Notes: generated from the letters alone by a model not told the origin. Positions 34,050 through 47,185 are shown, counted from the first letter of the stretch. The stretch: DNA of 64,000 nt from Ctena decussata (GCA_963989385.1 OZ022499.1:75392203-75456202); one strand, 5' to 3'. Numbers and translations: made by a program.

Positions 34050-35110
34050 TTGACCTCGGAGATGGGGGTGGGCTCCTCACACCAGTAAGAGGCGAGGGAG
34101 TATTCTGTCCCATCGGGCAGAGTCACTATCTCCCTTTTCTGAACACAAAAGATATTCATGGCGGAGAACTCCACTCGGTAGCTCCCGTACCATGAATCCA
34201 AGGCACGTTCCCTTGCCTCACGTATGAGGCGTGCGTTCAAGGAATCGTCCTCAAACTCACTGGGGGCGCCATGAAAAAAATAATGTGGATCGTTAAGATC
34301 CGCTGGGGCTGTTTGATAATCCGCCGGAACTGGGTGGGCTTCAAGAGTTTCCGGTGGAATTGCCCGGCAAGCTTCCGCCAAGATATCAATGGGGGCGGAA
34401 ACAGGTTGGTCCGGACAAAGTTCAAGGGATGCCTCTGATTCCAATTGAGGCATAATGGAAGCCACAGCCGCCAGTACCTCAGGGGTGGAGGTTTCTGGCT
34501 CTGGAATGGTTGGGGCTTCCGCGGTAGCTGGGGACGGCAAGTTTGTAGCCGCTGGAATGGTGAGCCTTTCACCTTCCGTAATAGGGGAAGGGGCCACAGG
34601 ACTTGAGGCCTCTGCCTCGGGGCAGCAGGGATGGGAATGCCCTCAGCCATAGCCGGAGGCGGGGAAAAGGGCAGCTCATCCAACAAAGGGGTTGAGCTAC
34701 GGGTAGAGATTTGTATACGGGAGTCAGGCAAGTGCCAGAAACATCCGGCTCCTCCACAGGAAAAAGGTGGGTGTAGTCTGGCAAAGGGGTAGGGTCTGGA
34801 CTCGGCATGGGGTTACATCAAATCAACCCTGGTAGCTGTCACAAACTCCTTCACCGGCTGTGGTCTGGCCTGCGGTCTCTGAAATGCTGGTGGAACCGGA
34901 AAGGGGTGCTAAGTTAACGTGTGCTTTTCCAAACGTGCCTGCCTTCCCTTGGGCACCTTGAACGAACAGAACTCGCAACTAAGCTTTTCTAAATGTTTGT
35001 CTTTAATATGTCTCTGTTAGGAGTTTTTTCTTGTCAAACGCCTTGCTGCATAATACGCAGGACCACTGCAGCACCCTGCTGATCCGAAGGTCCTTACCAG
35101 GACAGAAACA
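34050..35110 (-). pseudogene. decayed C2H2 zinc-finger / proline-rich reading frame
   Basis: Read on the minus strand, about 35,090-34,910 gives CVLCSKAFDKKKLLTE and, one frame over, HLEKLSCEFCSFKVPKG followed by RQARLEKHT: two C2H2-like fingers interrupted by a frameshift and stops. After it come DYTHLFPVEEPD (frame of 34,808), STPLLDELPFSPPPAMAEG (another frame) and a longer open part, 34,597-34,046. That part is Pro/Ala/Glu-rich (SPATAEAPTIPEPETSTPEV) and ends in a conserved-looking block, WYGSYRVEFSAMNIFC and LPDGTEYSLASYWCEE. The frame must shift at least twice for one product. Family unknown; a transposon-encoded or gag-like protein is possible because of the surroundings, but that is inference. 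Confidence 0.5.
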
Positions 35111-35319
35111 ACTCTCGATTCTGAAGGATACATGCAACTGCAATGTTGTTGCAGTCGGGACAGCGCATAAAAGAAGGGACCGAAAGAATGTACTTGTACT
35201 ACCGCTGAGCCACTTGGGGAACGTCGTAAGGAAAATTGAAATAGTAATAGTAGTAGTACGATATTTGAACCCATAAATCCATTAATTGTTAACAGACCGA
35301 GGGTTGCAGAAACACGCTT

Positions 35320-35439
35320 CAGACCTCAAATCATCAAACAATATTTGGTATGCATATCTCAGACCTCAAATCATCAAATAATATTTGGTATGCATATCAC
35401 AGACCTCATATCATCAAACAATATTTGGTATGCAGATCA
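35320..35439. repeat. 40-bp tandem repeat, three units
   Basis: CAGACCTCAAATCATCAAAC and AATATTTGGTATGCATATCT alternate three times at exact 40-bp spacing (35,320, 35,360, 35,400). Confidence 0.9.
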
Positions 35440-35516
35440 CTTGTAAGATTCTCTTAAGGAAGGAGTCATTTATTATCAGGTGGGGGCCGGGTACATTTAG
35501 GGGGCGGGGAGGGTGG

Positions 35517-35548
<32 letters not shown>

Positions 35549-36148
35549 CTTTTTTTTTTTTGGTTGGGGGGGGGGGGCTGTAACTTTCCTTGTACATGCC
35601 GTAACATCTCCATTTTCTAGAATTATATTGTTGACAAGGTGAGTAATGGAAAAAACAATATTTGAATAAATTTTGAGAGGGGGGCAAATATGGCCCAAAT
35701 CATACCAGGCCCTTTGGAACCTGAAAACTCAAACACAAGCCAAAAAAAGATGTTATTTTTAAATGGAGATGTTATCATTCACTAGATTAGATATGCCTCT
35801 CTGCGAATATAAGCAAATAAATAGCATTGCTGTCTAAAATATTGAAACTTCTGATTCAAAACTGATTTCAGATTCTAAAGGGTGAGTTTAGGACAAACCA
35901 GCGCTGTCTATGCTTTCGTCATCATATGTTTGATTTATCTTATTTTGATTTCGGTCGTATGATTTTTTGTTTTATAAGATACAAAAGGATATATACTTAC
36001 CCTAGTGTCGCGCGACCGCTTTGTTTACCCTCCGAATTCCAGCAACCTCCGACATCTCGATACCAGGTTTCCCTGGGTGATGAAAGTATTCTGTTGCAAC
36101 CAGACATCGAAAATTTGCTGACCAGTCACTGATGGGTCTAAATTGTTT
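35440..36148. other. intergenic with long homopolymers, no gene
   Basis: Poly-T (35,519-35,561, one C) runs into poly-G (to 35,577). The rest is AT-rich. Open stretches across the homopolymers are artefacts. Confidence 0.6.
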
Positions 36149-36290
36149 GACCCGCGACACAACAAAAAGTGGCATGTGCGCCCAGCGAAGATTTAGACCA
36201 GCTTGGCATCCGCCCAGTTTGATCAGAGTTTTTGCTGTCCGCATGGAGCTAGCCTAGGCCCTTAGCAACCCTTTAAGCGCACAGTTAGGA
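36149..36290. mobile_element. palindromic MITE, half copy 8
   Basis: CCCGCGACACAACAAAAAGT, then GCGCCCAGCGAAGATTTAGA and GCATGGAGCTAGCC: the left arm and loop of the 235-bp MITE. The right arm is missing. Confidence 0.7.
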
Positions 36291-36298
36291 ACATATAG

Positions 36299-36405
36299 GG
36301 CAAACAGTGTAGATCCAGATGAGGCGGCTCATAATGAGCCGTCTCATCTGGATCTACGCTGCTTGCGAAATCGACTGTTTTCATGGCTGGTGCTTTAAGC
36401 TTAAA
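36299..36405. repeat. GCAAACAG palindrome, near-perfect core
   Basis: GGCAAACAGTGTAGATCCAG and GAGGCGGCTCATAATGAGCC are mirrored by CATCTGGATCTACGCTGC. The right flank (GACTGTTTTCATGGCTGGTG, GCTTTAAG) equals one end of 8658-8846, so this is half of that element. Confidence 0.75.
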
Positions 36406-37369
36406 GGCACCTTAAACACTGGTTGGGAGCGTACAGTACATGTGACCAGGTTGTCGGATTTGTATAGTGGACAAATCTTTGTCCGTTTTGTGACCTTCAG
36501 GACGTGTCTGCGTGAATTTTACTCTCGTTTATTGATTTTTTACTATTTGGATTTAAACAACTTGGTAAGCGTGTTTCATTTATTTATGTTATCAATAATG
36601 GACGTCTTTGGAGCTGGTTAGATTTTGCTTTCTTTGCTCTAAACCTATTTTTTCATCTGCAAATCACTGGAGTTTGTAATAAGATCAGTTCACCTGTAAC
36701 CAGAAAATCGACGATTTAGCAATTTAAATTCGAAAAACTTGTCAGTAAATCCCTTTTTAAGAGAGATTAATAATCTATAAACAGATTTACTCATGATGAA
36801 TATCCTTATAGTACGGGAAGAAACCACACGACAAGCAAGACTGAGCGTCCCCATTTTTTTCTGACTGTATGGGATGTCTCATATTTGCTGTATGGTTTGT
36901 CCTATGATACGCTGTTTTGACTGTATGGGATGTCCTATTTAGGTGTGATACTTATTCAAAGATCTATTGCATTTTTGTTTTATTCAATTAAATATAAATG
37001 TTTAAACGTCTAGCGAAGCTTTGTTACAATAGCAATTACTTATTAATTCACTCAATCTTGGAGAAAAAGGCTGAAGTGCTAGTCTACTGAAATGACCACA
37101 AGCAGGTAGTATGACCTATTCTACACAATATCTTGGTTCAAAAGGTGACAGAAATGGCATTTTTCACAGTCTGTCACTCAAAACGGGGTATGATTTTTAC
37201 CCCACCTTGGCCTTTATGCTCATTTGTGAGCTTATAGTATAGTCATGCTAAGGGAAGATTTACTATTATTAGGTTTGGGTGGGGGTGGTGGGAGGGGTTG
37301 CGGGTGCATTCAGGTGTGTGTGTTTGGGGGGGGGGGGGAGGGGGAGGGATCGGAATAATTTTGGTGATC
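36406..37369. other. intergenic; G-rich stretch before the LINE
   Basis: No gene seen. GTATGGGATGTC occurs twice (about 36,868 and 36,925). 37,270-37,345 is strongly G-rich (GGGTGGGGGTGGTGGGAGGGG and a run of 14 G) and could form G-quadruplexes. Confidence 0.5.
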
Positions 37370-39580
37370 TACAATAAGCATAGGAAGTGACCGTGACCTG
37401 GTGATGATGGCCTTACGAGTTCGTCTGAAGAAGGCTAGAAAGCCAACCCAGCCAAGACTGAAGTTTGATCTTGAGAAGTTAAGGGACCCAGATGTGGCAT
37501 GCACTTTTCAAGCAACAATAGGTGGGAAATTTGCACCACTCATTGGTCTGAGGGATGATAACATGGACATAGATACCATGATTACCGCCTACAATACAGT
37601 AGTGACTGATGCAGCCAGTGGGATACTTGGGCAGGAACGTCGCAGGAAAAAGCCCTGGGTCACCAGAGATGTTCTCTACCTCTGTGATGAGAGGAGAAAT
37701 TTGAAGAAGAAGCGGTATAAAGCAGTAGGAGCAAAAGGATACAGGGAAGCAAACAAGAGGATTCAGAAGGCAGTGAAGAAAGCGAAGGAGGACTGGATAG
37801 GTATTCAGTGCGAGGAGATCGAAACTTGCCTGAACAAAACAACAGCAAGAAAGCGTACCAGCTGGTGAAGGATCTAGCTTCAAAGAAACATGGTAGATCC
37901 ACAACTATCCAGGACAGGTCTGGTATATGCCTTACAGAGGAACAAGAGATTCTCAGCAGATGGACAGAATATTGCTCAGTACTATACAACCATGAGACTT
38001 ACGGTGACAATGCGGTTCTGGACTGCAATCAGCCCCCAGAAGAAGATCAACAGCCGATCCTTCGTGAAGAAGTTGAGATAGGAGTAGCAGCACTAAAGAA
38101 GGGGAAGTCTGTCGGAGTTGATAATATACCAGCAGAACTTGTTCAAGCTGGCGGGGAGACCATGATTGATGTTTTAACAGATATCTGTAACAGGATCTGG
38201 AGAACGGGAGAATGGCCTACCCCATGGACTCAGTCGCTGATTATTACACACCCTAAAAAGGGCAACCTACAGCTCTGCCAGAACTACAGAACCATCAGCC
38301 TCGTCAGTCATTCAAGCAAAGTCATGCTGAAAGTCATCTTAAACAGGCTTAAACCACAAGCCGAAGAGATAATCGCTAAGGAACAGGCTGGGTTCCGAGC
38401 AGGAAGGAGCACCACAGAACTGATCTTCAACCTTAGAATCCTGTGTGAAAAGTATCTCCAACATCAGCAGAATCTGTATCATGTCTTCACTGATTTCAAA
38501 AAAGCCTTTGACAGGGTATGGCATACAGCCTCATGGGCCACCATGCGGAAATACAATATCAGTGCAAATCTAGTTCGCACCATCGATCAGCTATACGACA
38601 AGGCGAAAGTGCAGTCCTGATGAATGGCAGCACAGGAGAATGGTTCAGAACAGCAGTTGGAAGAAGACAAGGATGTCTTTTGTCACCTACCCTCTTAAAT
38701 ATTTTTCTCGAACGGATAATGTGTGATGCTCTGGAAGAACATGACGGAAAGGTTAGCATAGACGGCAGAAACATTACCAATCTGTGGTTGCCGATGGCAT
38801 AGACGCTCTAGCTGAGGAAGAGCAGGAACTAGAAGCCCTAGTTGAAAGTCTCGACCAAACTTTCACAAGGTATAAGATGGAGATCAGTTGTGAGAAGACC
38901 AAACTGATGACAAACAGCGCAGATAGCATCTAGAGAGAGATCAAGGTAAAAGGGCAGAAGCTGGGTACAATAACAAGCTTCAAATACCTTGGAGCAGTTG
39001 TCTCAGATGATGGCTCAAAACGGGAGGTTCTCTCAAGGATTGCACAAGCCATTTCAGCTCTTACCAAGCTGAAATCAATTTGGAGAGATAACAACATATC
39101 TTTTGAATCAAAGGTGAAACTTATGCGCTCCCTTGTCATTTCGATATTTCTGTATGCGTGTGAATCGAAGACCTTGACAGCAGAGTAAGAGAAAAGAACG
39201 CTGGCCTTTGAGATGAGATGCTACGGAATGTTACTGTACATTTCGTACAAGGACCATATAACCAATGAGGAGGTTCGCAGAAAGATCCAAGTATGATGAA
39301 CTCCTGACGCTGGTCAAGAAACGGAAACTGAGGTGGTTTGGCCACGTCTCAAGGTCTTCTGGTTTAGCAAAGACGATTCTACAGGACACAGTGAAAGGAA
39401 AAAGAGGAAGAGGTAGACAGAAGAAGAGGCGGGAAGACAATATTAAAGAGTGGACAGGGATGGATTTTGCCAGCTCAACTAGGGCAGCTGAAAACAGGAC
39501 AAGGTGGACAGGGATTGTTTCGAAGCCATCTGTGGTGCCCCAACGACCTAGTTTGGTTATGGGATAGAATAGAATAGAAT
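37370..39580 (+). pseudogene. 5'-truncated, broken LINE (endonuclease end plus reverse transcriptase)
   Basis: The copy begins inside the last endonuclease motif (GSDRDLVMMA, about 37,390). Frame 1 (to 37,868) holds the linker; after a frameshift near 37,830, frame 2 (37,808-38,620) carries the RT core: GVDNIPAELVQ, CQNYRTISLV, AGFRAGRSTTELIFNLR and motif A FTDFKKAFDRVWH. A third frame (from about 38,600) has motif B, GRRQGCLLSPTLLNIFLE. Then FADGIDALA stands where the catalytic [Y/F]ADD should be, so one Asp is lost. Next come FKYLGAVVSDDGS, LKSIWRDNNIS and the tail WFGHVSRSSGLAKTIL, GRGRQKKR. Stops interrupt it near 38,932, 39,187 and 39,293. It ends in a (TAGAA)n tail. Probably RTE- or BovB-like by overall layout, but clade not proven. 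The 636-950 fragment is the same family. Confidence 0.9.
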
Positions 39581-42027
39581 AGACAATAAGCCGTTCTCGG
39601 AGGGGGGAGGTGCAGGGGCGAACAGAGCGTGAGGTCATATGTTTTGTTTGACATATGGTGATGGGAGTTCAGAATGCTTCCACCAGTCTTCAATTTCGCC
39701 CCACAGACCGCCTCTTCCCCCCCCCCCCCCCGCCCCCTCTCCCTCAATTACTCCTACGTTTTTTCAGATTCTGTTATTTCAACTTTGATTTGCCAGTTGG
39801 ACAGTATACAATGGTCTATAAAATCATGTCTAGAAGACGATTTCGTTCTCAAGTAAAATAAATTCCTGCGTTTGTAGTATCAGATCTCCTGGGGTGCCTT
39901 GCCATCAGCAAAAACTGCTGTCGTCTCTGGCGACTGCGCCCAAGACCCCACTTAATATTATTAACAGCTTTATATGGTTTTGATTGATTTATTGATTTGT
40001 TGCTTTACGTCCACGGTAAACAGCTACGGTCATGTCGGGACGGTCAGTTAACCTAACGACACTATTCCTGGGCAGGCTTAGACCTCCTAAGAGGTTAACC
40101 AGTACTAAATGCACATACTTAGTAATATTCTGTTTGTGTGAAGGGTCGCTGTGGGGAGTAGGTGTTGTGGTGTGTGTGTGGGGGGGGGGGGGGGGGGTTC
40201 GTAAAGTTGTTCTCACCTATCGAGGGGGAGAAAGGGTTGAGGGGGGATTCTGGTGAGACTGAGGGGGTCGTAAATAAATAAGTGAATCATATGAAAATGT
40301 ACTCCTGCCCATCCGGCCCCAACCTGATAATAAATGAGTCAGCCCTTAGCCAATCATCAGGTGGGACAAACGAGAAAATTAATGGCCGTGTCAAAGTACT
40401 GAGTATATGTTTAAAGAGTGTGTAAACACACCCAGATTGTTTTGTGTAAGCAGCGAAATTGACAGTTTATATTCCTTCTTCGGTTTATAAGCTGTTATTA
40501 GGCCAAGTTTCTACATGCCCAAAACATTAGTTGTAATATATGTGTAGCCTATCCTACGAAAATATTGAAAAGAGTTCTATGCTATGTTATCACATATTAT
40601 ACAGCATAACTGAGACACAGCATACAGTACTGATAATCGGTTTTGTGACACACGATACAGAACAGATTTTGACCCCTCTATCATTTTCTTTGAAAATAAT
40701 TGCCCTTACATAGCATGATATCTAACAAGATCAATGAATCCTGAGCCGAAATACACCATAAAATAATTGTAACGAAGTTACGGTCGTTTCATGTAAAATT
40801 AACGGACAGATTTGAAGAAATGGTACGGCTGCACCTTTTGAAATCGAAAGTAGAGTAGTGATTTTCTCAAATGAAATGTGAAAATAAAGCACATCATAAC
40901 AATCTACAGAAAATCAAGGTAGCATGTCGAAAAGATCTGTAGTCAGGCTTGTCGAACTATCGGTACTAAGTTGAAACTCCCTTACTTTATATTTTTAAAA
41001 CACAATAATAAACAGTTCTAAAACTTAAGCGCCACATTTGAACAAAGATGCCTCCACTATACACATCGGTACAACGGGTCACACGTACTGTACGCTCTCA
41101 ACCAGTGTTAAAGACAATTACAATTTGCTGTGTCGCGCTATATCTATTATATATATATGTGATTAGTTGGCAATGTGTCCTTCCCTGTCCGTTGTCGCTT
41201 CCGCCACTTTCTTTTTATGTTTTTTTTTATTAGTATAATTATTTTTTATCACTCTCTCTCTCTCTCATTTTACTTTTCTAAAGATTACAATATTTCAGAA
41301 TAGTTTACATGTTAAATGTCCATCAACATAACATTATGATACATACTTAATAACCCACTTTGGCATCTTTAATATTATGCATTTTTTGGAGATGAACTCA
41401 ATAAGCTTATAGCTTTCGTTCAGATCCTATTCACTTTTGTAATTTTGTGTATGTAGATATATATACGATATGTTTTTGAGAATAAAATAATTTAAACTAA
41501 AGGCACCTTAAGTGTCATCCTTATTTACTGAAATGACAGGACATTAAATATATGCACGGAAACTGTATTTTATTCTTGTTAGTCCTGTCTGCATTGTATT
41601 TACCGAGAGATTTGGTCGCTTTGCTAGCCGTCTACTTGTGTATAGACCTTCGTTTTATGGGTTTTACTTTTACACATTTTCAACTTGGAAGCATCGGAGG
41701 ACTGCGAGCTTTCATTTTGGCACTTCTTTGATATATTTTCATCGATTTGTTTCACTGACAAGTATGACGACTATAGGAGTATATAAGAATAGTTTTAATA
41801 AAGCTGAAATAAGAGACTGCTTAAATAAAAGAAACTTATTTCGTTAAGTACAAGTATCGTGCGACCTACTGACAGAATAAGTACTTCAGACAAAACACTT
41901 GAAACTTTTTTGGTACTTAGAAATTAGAATTAATTGGCACTGCAGTCCTATCTGAAGTAGCCAAATTGCTTCATAAGCATGCTGGTTATCGTTGTGTAAC
42001 GTTATTGTATGTTTTTGGGGGCTGAAG
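39581..42027. other. intergenic / upstream of the lectin gene, no gene seen
   Basis: Contains a poly-C run (39,718-39,732), a poly-G run (about 40,180-40,197) and a short TC microsatellite (about 41,251-41,268). The segment 39,975-40,190 (GATTTATTGATTTGTTGC, TTTACGTCCACGGTAAACAG) looks like a dispersed repeat I cannot name. No promoter motif can be assigned with confidence upstream of 42,028. Confidence 0.4.
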
Positions 42028-42085
42028 ATGATGTTTAAATTGGTTCATCTGTTTGTGACTTTTCACCTTTTTTATTTCGCGTACA
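42028..42085 (+). CDS. lectin exon 1, signal peptide
   Basis: Encodes the hydrophobic leader; donor ACA|GTAAGT, phase 1. Without splicing the same frame stays open to 42,786 and runs into the 81-bp repeat array. Confidence 0.8.
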
Positions 42086-45000
42086 GTAAGTATTTTGTAC
42101 TTGTATTCATTTTTTCCACATCCGAACTCTTTCTTCTGCTTTTTACATGTACTATGCTTTATGACAAGACATACGACTTGAGTTCAGTTTTACCAGTCTG
42201 CATACCGAGTCAATGTCTCTCTGTCCGTCATGCCAAAGCTTGTTTCAAGTTGATGCAGGGAAACTACTTTCCCAAAAATTGTTGTCGCAGATCAAAACTT
42301 GTTTTAGGACTTACAATATTCTGTGGGAGACCATGGGTCTATGTATCTGAGGGGCTGGTCAGTGAAGTAGATAGTCCGTTAACTGAAAGCCTATGCTTTG
42401 GTGGTGGCCAACAATATGTCTATGTATCTGAGGTACTAGTCAGTGACGTAGAAAGGCCGGTAACTGAAAGCCTAAGCTTTGGTGGTGGCCAACAATATGT
42501 CTATGTATCTGATGAACTATTCAGTGAAGTAGAAAGTCCGGTAATTGATCGCATATGCTTTGTTCGTGGCCAGCAATATGTCTATGTATCTGAGGTACTA
42601 GTCAGTGACGTAGAAAGTCCGTTAACTGAAAGCCTATGCTTTGGTGTTGGCCAACAATATGTCTATGTATCTGAGGTACTAGTCAGTGAAGTAGAAAGTC
42701 CGTTAACTGAAAGCCTATGCTTTGGTGGTGGCCAACAATATGTGTATGTATCTGAGGTACTATTCAGTGAAGTAGAAAACCCGTAAACTGAAAGCCTATG
42801 CTTTGGTGGTGGCCAGCAATATGTGTATGTATCTGAGGGACTAGTCAGTAACGCAGAAAGTCCGTTAACTGAAAGCCTATCCTTTGGCGGTGTCCAGCAA
42901 AATGTCCATGTATCTGAGGTACTAGACAGTGTAGTAGAAAGTCAGTTAACTGAAAGCCTATGATTTATTGGTGGCCAGCAATATGTCTATATATCTGAGG
43001 TACTAGTCAATGAAGTAGAAAGTCTGTTAACTAAAAGCCTATGCTTTGGTGGTGGCCAGCAATATGTCCATGTATCTGAGGTACAGTCTGTTAACTGAAA
43101 GCCTATGCTTTGGTGGTGGCCAACAATATGTGTATGTAGCTGAGGTACTAGTCAGTGAGGTAGAAAGTCCTTTAACTAAAAGCCAATGCTATGTTGGTGG
43201 CCATCAATATGTCTATGTATCTGAGGTACTAGTCAGTGAAGTAGAAAGTCTGGTAACTGGAAGCCTATGCTTTGGTGGTGGCCATCAATATGTCTATGTA
43301 TCTGAAGTACTAGTCAGTGAAGTAGAAGAGGTAGAAGAGTCCGGTAACTGAAAGCCTATACTTTGGTGGTGGCCAGCAATATGTCTATGTATCTGAGGCA
43401 CTACTCAGTGAAGTAGAAAGTCCGGTCACTGAAAGCCTATGCTTTGGTGGTGGCCACCAATATGTGTATGTATCTGAGGTACTAGTCAGTGACGTAGAAA
43501 GTCCGTTAACTAAAAGCCTATGCTTTGGTGGTGGCCAACAATATGTGTATGTATCTGAGGTACTATTCAGTGAAGTAGAAAGGCCGGTAACTGAAAGCCT
43601 AAGCTTTGGTGGTGGCCAACAATATGTCTATGTATCTGATGAACTATTCAGTGAAGTAGAAAGTCCGGTAATTGATCGCATATGCTTTGTTCGTGGCCAG
43701 CAATATGTCTATGTATCTGAGGTACTAGTCCGTGACGTAGAAAGTCCGTTAACTGAAAGCCTATGCTTTGGTGGTGGCCAACAATATGTCTATGTATCTG
43801 AGGTAATAGTAATTGAAGTAGAATGTCCGTTAACTGAAAGCCTATGCTTTGGTGGTGGCCAACAATATGTCTATGTATCTGAGGTACTAGTCAGTGAAGT
43901 AGAAAGTCCGTTAACTGAAAGCCTATGCTTTGGTGGTGGCCAACAATATGTGTATGTATCTGAGGTACTATTCAGTGAAGTAGAAAACCCGTAAACTGAA
44001 AGCCTATGCTTTGGTGGTGGCCAGCAATATGTGTATGTATCTGAGGGACTAGTCAGTAACGCAGAAAGTCCGTTAACTGAAAGCCTATCCTTTGGCGGTG
44101 TCCAGCAATATGTCCATGTATCTGAGGTACTAGACAGTGTAGTAGAAAGTCAGTTAACTGAAAGCCTATGATTTATTGGTGGCCAGCAATATGTCTATAT
44201 ATCTGAGGTACTAGTCAATGAAGTAGACAGTCTGTTAACTAAAGGCCTATGCTTTGGTGGTGGCCAGCAATATGTCCATGTATCTGAGGTACAGTCTGTT
44301 AACTGAAAGCCTATGCTTTGGTGGTGGCCAGCAATATGTCTATGTATCTGAGGTACTAGTCAGTGACGTAGAAAGTCCGTTAACTAAAAGCCTATGCTTT
44401 GGTGGTGGCCAACAATATGTGTATGTATCTGAGGTACTAGTCAGTGACGTAGAAAGTCCGGTGGTAACTGAAAACCTATGCTTTGGTGGTGGCCAACAAT
44501 ATGTGTATGTATCTGAGGTACTAGTCAGTGACGTAGAAAGACCGTTAACTGAAAGCCTATGCTTTGGTGGTGGCCATCAATTTGTCTATGTATCTGAGGT
44601 ACTATTCAGTGAAGTAGAAAGTCTGGTAACTGAAAGCCTATGCTTTGGTGATGGCCAGCAATATGTCTATGTATCTGAGGTACTAGTCAGTGAAGTAGAA
44701 AGTCCGGTTACTGAAGACCTATGCTTTGGTGATGGCCAGCAATATGTCTATGTATCTGAGGTACTAGTCAGTGAAGTAGAAAGTCTGGTAACTGAAAGCC
44801 TATGCTTTGGTGGTGGCCAACAATATTTCTATGTATCTGAGGTACTAGTCAGTGAAGTAGAAAGTCTGGTAACTGAAAGCCTATGCTTTGGTGGTGGCCA
44901 GCAATATGTGTATGTATCTGAGGTACTAGTCAGTGAAGTAGAAAGTCTGGTAACTGAAAGCCTATGCTTTGGTGGTGGCCAGCAATATGTCTATGTATCT

Positions 45001-47185
45001 GAGGCACTAGTCAGTGAAGTAGAAAGTCTGGTAACTGAAAACCTATGCTTTGGTGGTGGCCAGCAATATGTCTATGTATCCGAGGTACTAGTCAGTGACG
45101 TAGAAAGTCCGTTAACTGAAAGCCTATGCTTTGGTGGTGGCCAGCAATATATCTATGTATCTAAGGTACTAGTCAACGACGTAGAAAGTCCGTTTACTGA
45201 AAGCCTATTTTTTGGTGGTGCCCAACAATATGTCTATGTATCTGAGGCACTAGTCAGTGAAGTAGAAAGTCCGGTTACTGAAGACCTATGCTTTTTTGGT
45301 GGCCAGTATTATATGTGTATGTATCTGAGGTACTTGTCAGTGAAGTAGAAGAGGTAGTCCGGTTACTAAAGACCTATGCTTTGGTGGTGGCCAGTATTAT
45401 GTCTATGTTTCTGAGGGACTAGTCAGTGAAGTAGAAAGTCCGTTAACTGAAAGCCTATGCTTTGTTGGTGGCCAGCAATATGTCTATGTATCTGAGGTAC
45501 TAGTCAGTGAAGTAGAAAGTCCGGTTACTGAAGACCTATGCTTTGGTGGTGGCCAGCAAAATGTCTATGTATCTGAGGAACTAGGCAGTGAAGTAGAAAG
45601 TCCGGTAACTGAAGCCTATGCTTTGGTGGTGGCCAACAATATGCTTATGTATCTGAGGTACTATTCAGTGAAGTAGAAAGTCCGTTAACTGAAAGCCTAT
45701 GCTTTGTTGGTGGCCAGCAATATGTCTATGTATCTGAGGTACTAGTCAGTGAAGTAGAAAGTCCGGTTACTGAAGACCTATTCTTTGGTGGTGGCCAGCA
45801 ATAGGTCTATGTATCTGAGGTACTAGTCAGTGAAGTAGAAATTCCGTTAACTGAAAGCCTATGCTTTGGTGGTGGCCAGCAATATGTCTATGTATCTGAG
45901 GTACTAGTCAGTGAAGTAGAAAGGCCGGTAACTGAAAGCCTATGCTTTGGTGGTGGCCAGCAATATGTCTATGTATCTGAGGTACTAGTCAGTGAAGTAG
46001 AAAGTCTGGTAACTGAAAGCCTATGCTTTGGTGGTGGCCAGCAATATGTCTATGTATCTGAGGTACTAGTCAGTGAGGCAGAAATTCCGTTAACTGAAAG
46101 CCTATGCTTTGTTGTTGGCCAGCAATATGTCAATGTATCTGAGGTACTAGTCAGTGACGTAGAAAGGCCGGTAACTGAAAGCTACCGGATTTTCTACAGT
46201 ACTGACTAGTCCCTCCGATACATGGACATCGTGGTTGTATTGTACATAATATAATAGGTAGGTGATGCCTACTACTCGCGAGAACTTGATCACACCCCTT
46301 CAAAGGGTATCATACTGTTGATTTATCTTAAGAATTTAGATGTGCCAATGTTTCTACGATGTACGAGTACGTCCATATGATTTTACTTAACTTGAACATC
46401 ACCTTCTTTAATCATTAATAGGATACATCTGCATTGAAATCTTAGCATGTGCAGCTTAAAAATGCTTTCACTTTTTACGTATTGAAAGACACTTCTTATC
46501 AAGCAGCTGAGTGGAAACTATTATAGAAACTGGGTTGCCATGTAAGCACTGATGAGGTGCAGCAATTTTTTATGGGTGCCACGGACAGACTTATCTGTCA
46601 CGGTTCATGGCGTACATGTTCGAACCGTGCCTAAATTATACATAAACTAATTAGCCTGAGTGACGTATGTTTCTTGGTTTGTTCCAGCCGCGTATTGTCC
46701 TGACGGTTATTGTCGACACTCCACGAACTGTTACCTGGTTGTCGGTCTCAATGTCACCTACATAGATGCAAAGGTGAGTTTACCGTAGATTGAGTGTTAT
46801 TTTTAACTGTAAACTCGGTTGTCACATTCACATTAATTCACCTTTCCGAAACCTACTTTAAACAGGTATACACCCCTCCGTTTACTGTTGGTAAATTCAC
46901 GGACTTATTGTTGGACCTTGAACACGTGCGATTTGGTTTGTGGAACTATGTCACGTGCTAAGTTGTCGTAGCATTGGCCAGTTATACAATAAAAGATTAC
47001 AGATGACTTTTGAACGACATTTTGGATGTGGCTCTGAAAAGTGAAGAAATGTCCCACAAGCAAATCATCAAAATTACGCAAAATTAGATTTACAATAATA
47101 TGTAAACAAGGCGGTTCTTACTCCCCTTACCGGCAACACACGTGTACTTTTAATTTACCTTTGTATATCAATATACATTTTTTAC

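Noticed and set aside
35414..35698. Frames across the poly-T/poly-G tract
   Set aside because: Poly-Lys or poly-Phe translations of homopolymers.
37255..37345. Promoter or regulatory G-quadruplex
   Set aside because: Strongly G-rich, but it lies next to a truncated dead LINE and no gene start; only noted as composition.
44254..45348. A 364-codon gene
   Set aside because: It is a stretch of the 81-bp array; the unit length is a multiple of three and open in one frame, and neighbouring units carry stops and frame shifts.
42325..46181. CRISPR-like array
   Set aside because: Units are 81 bp without unique spacers, in a eukaryotic intron.
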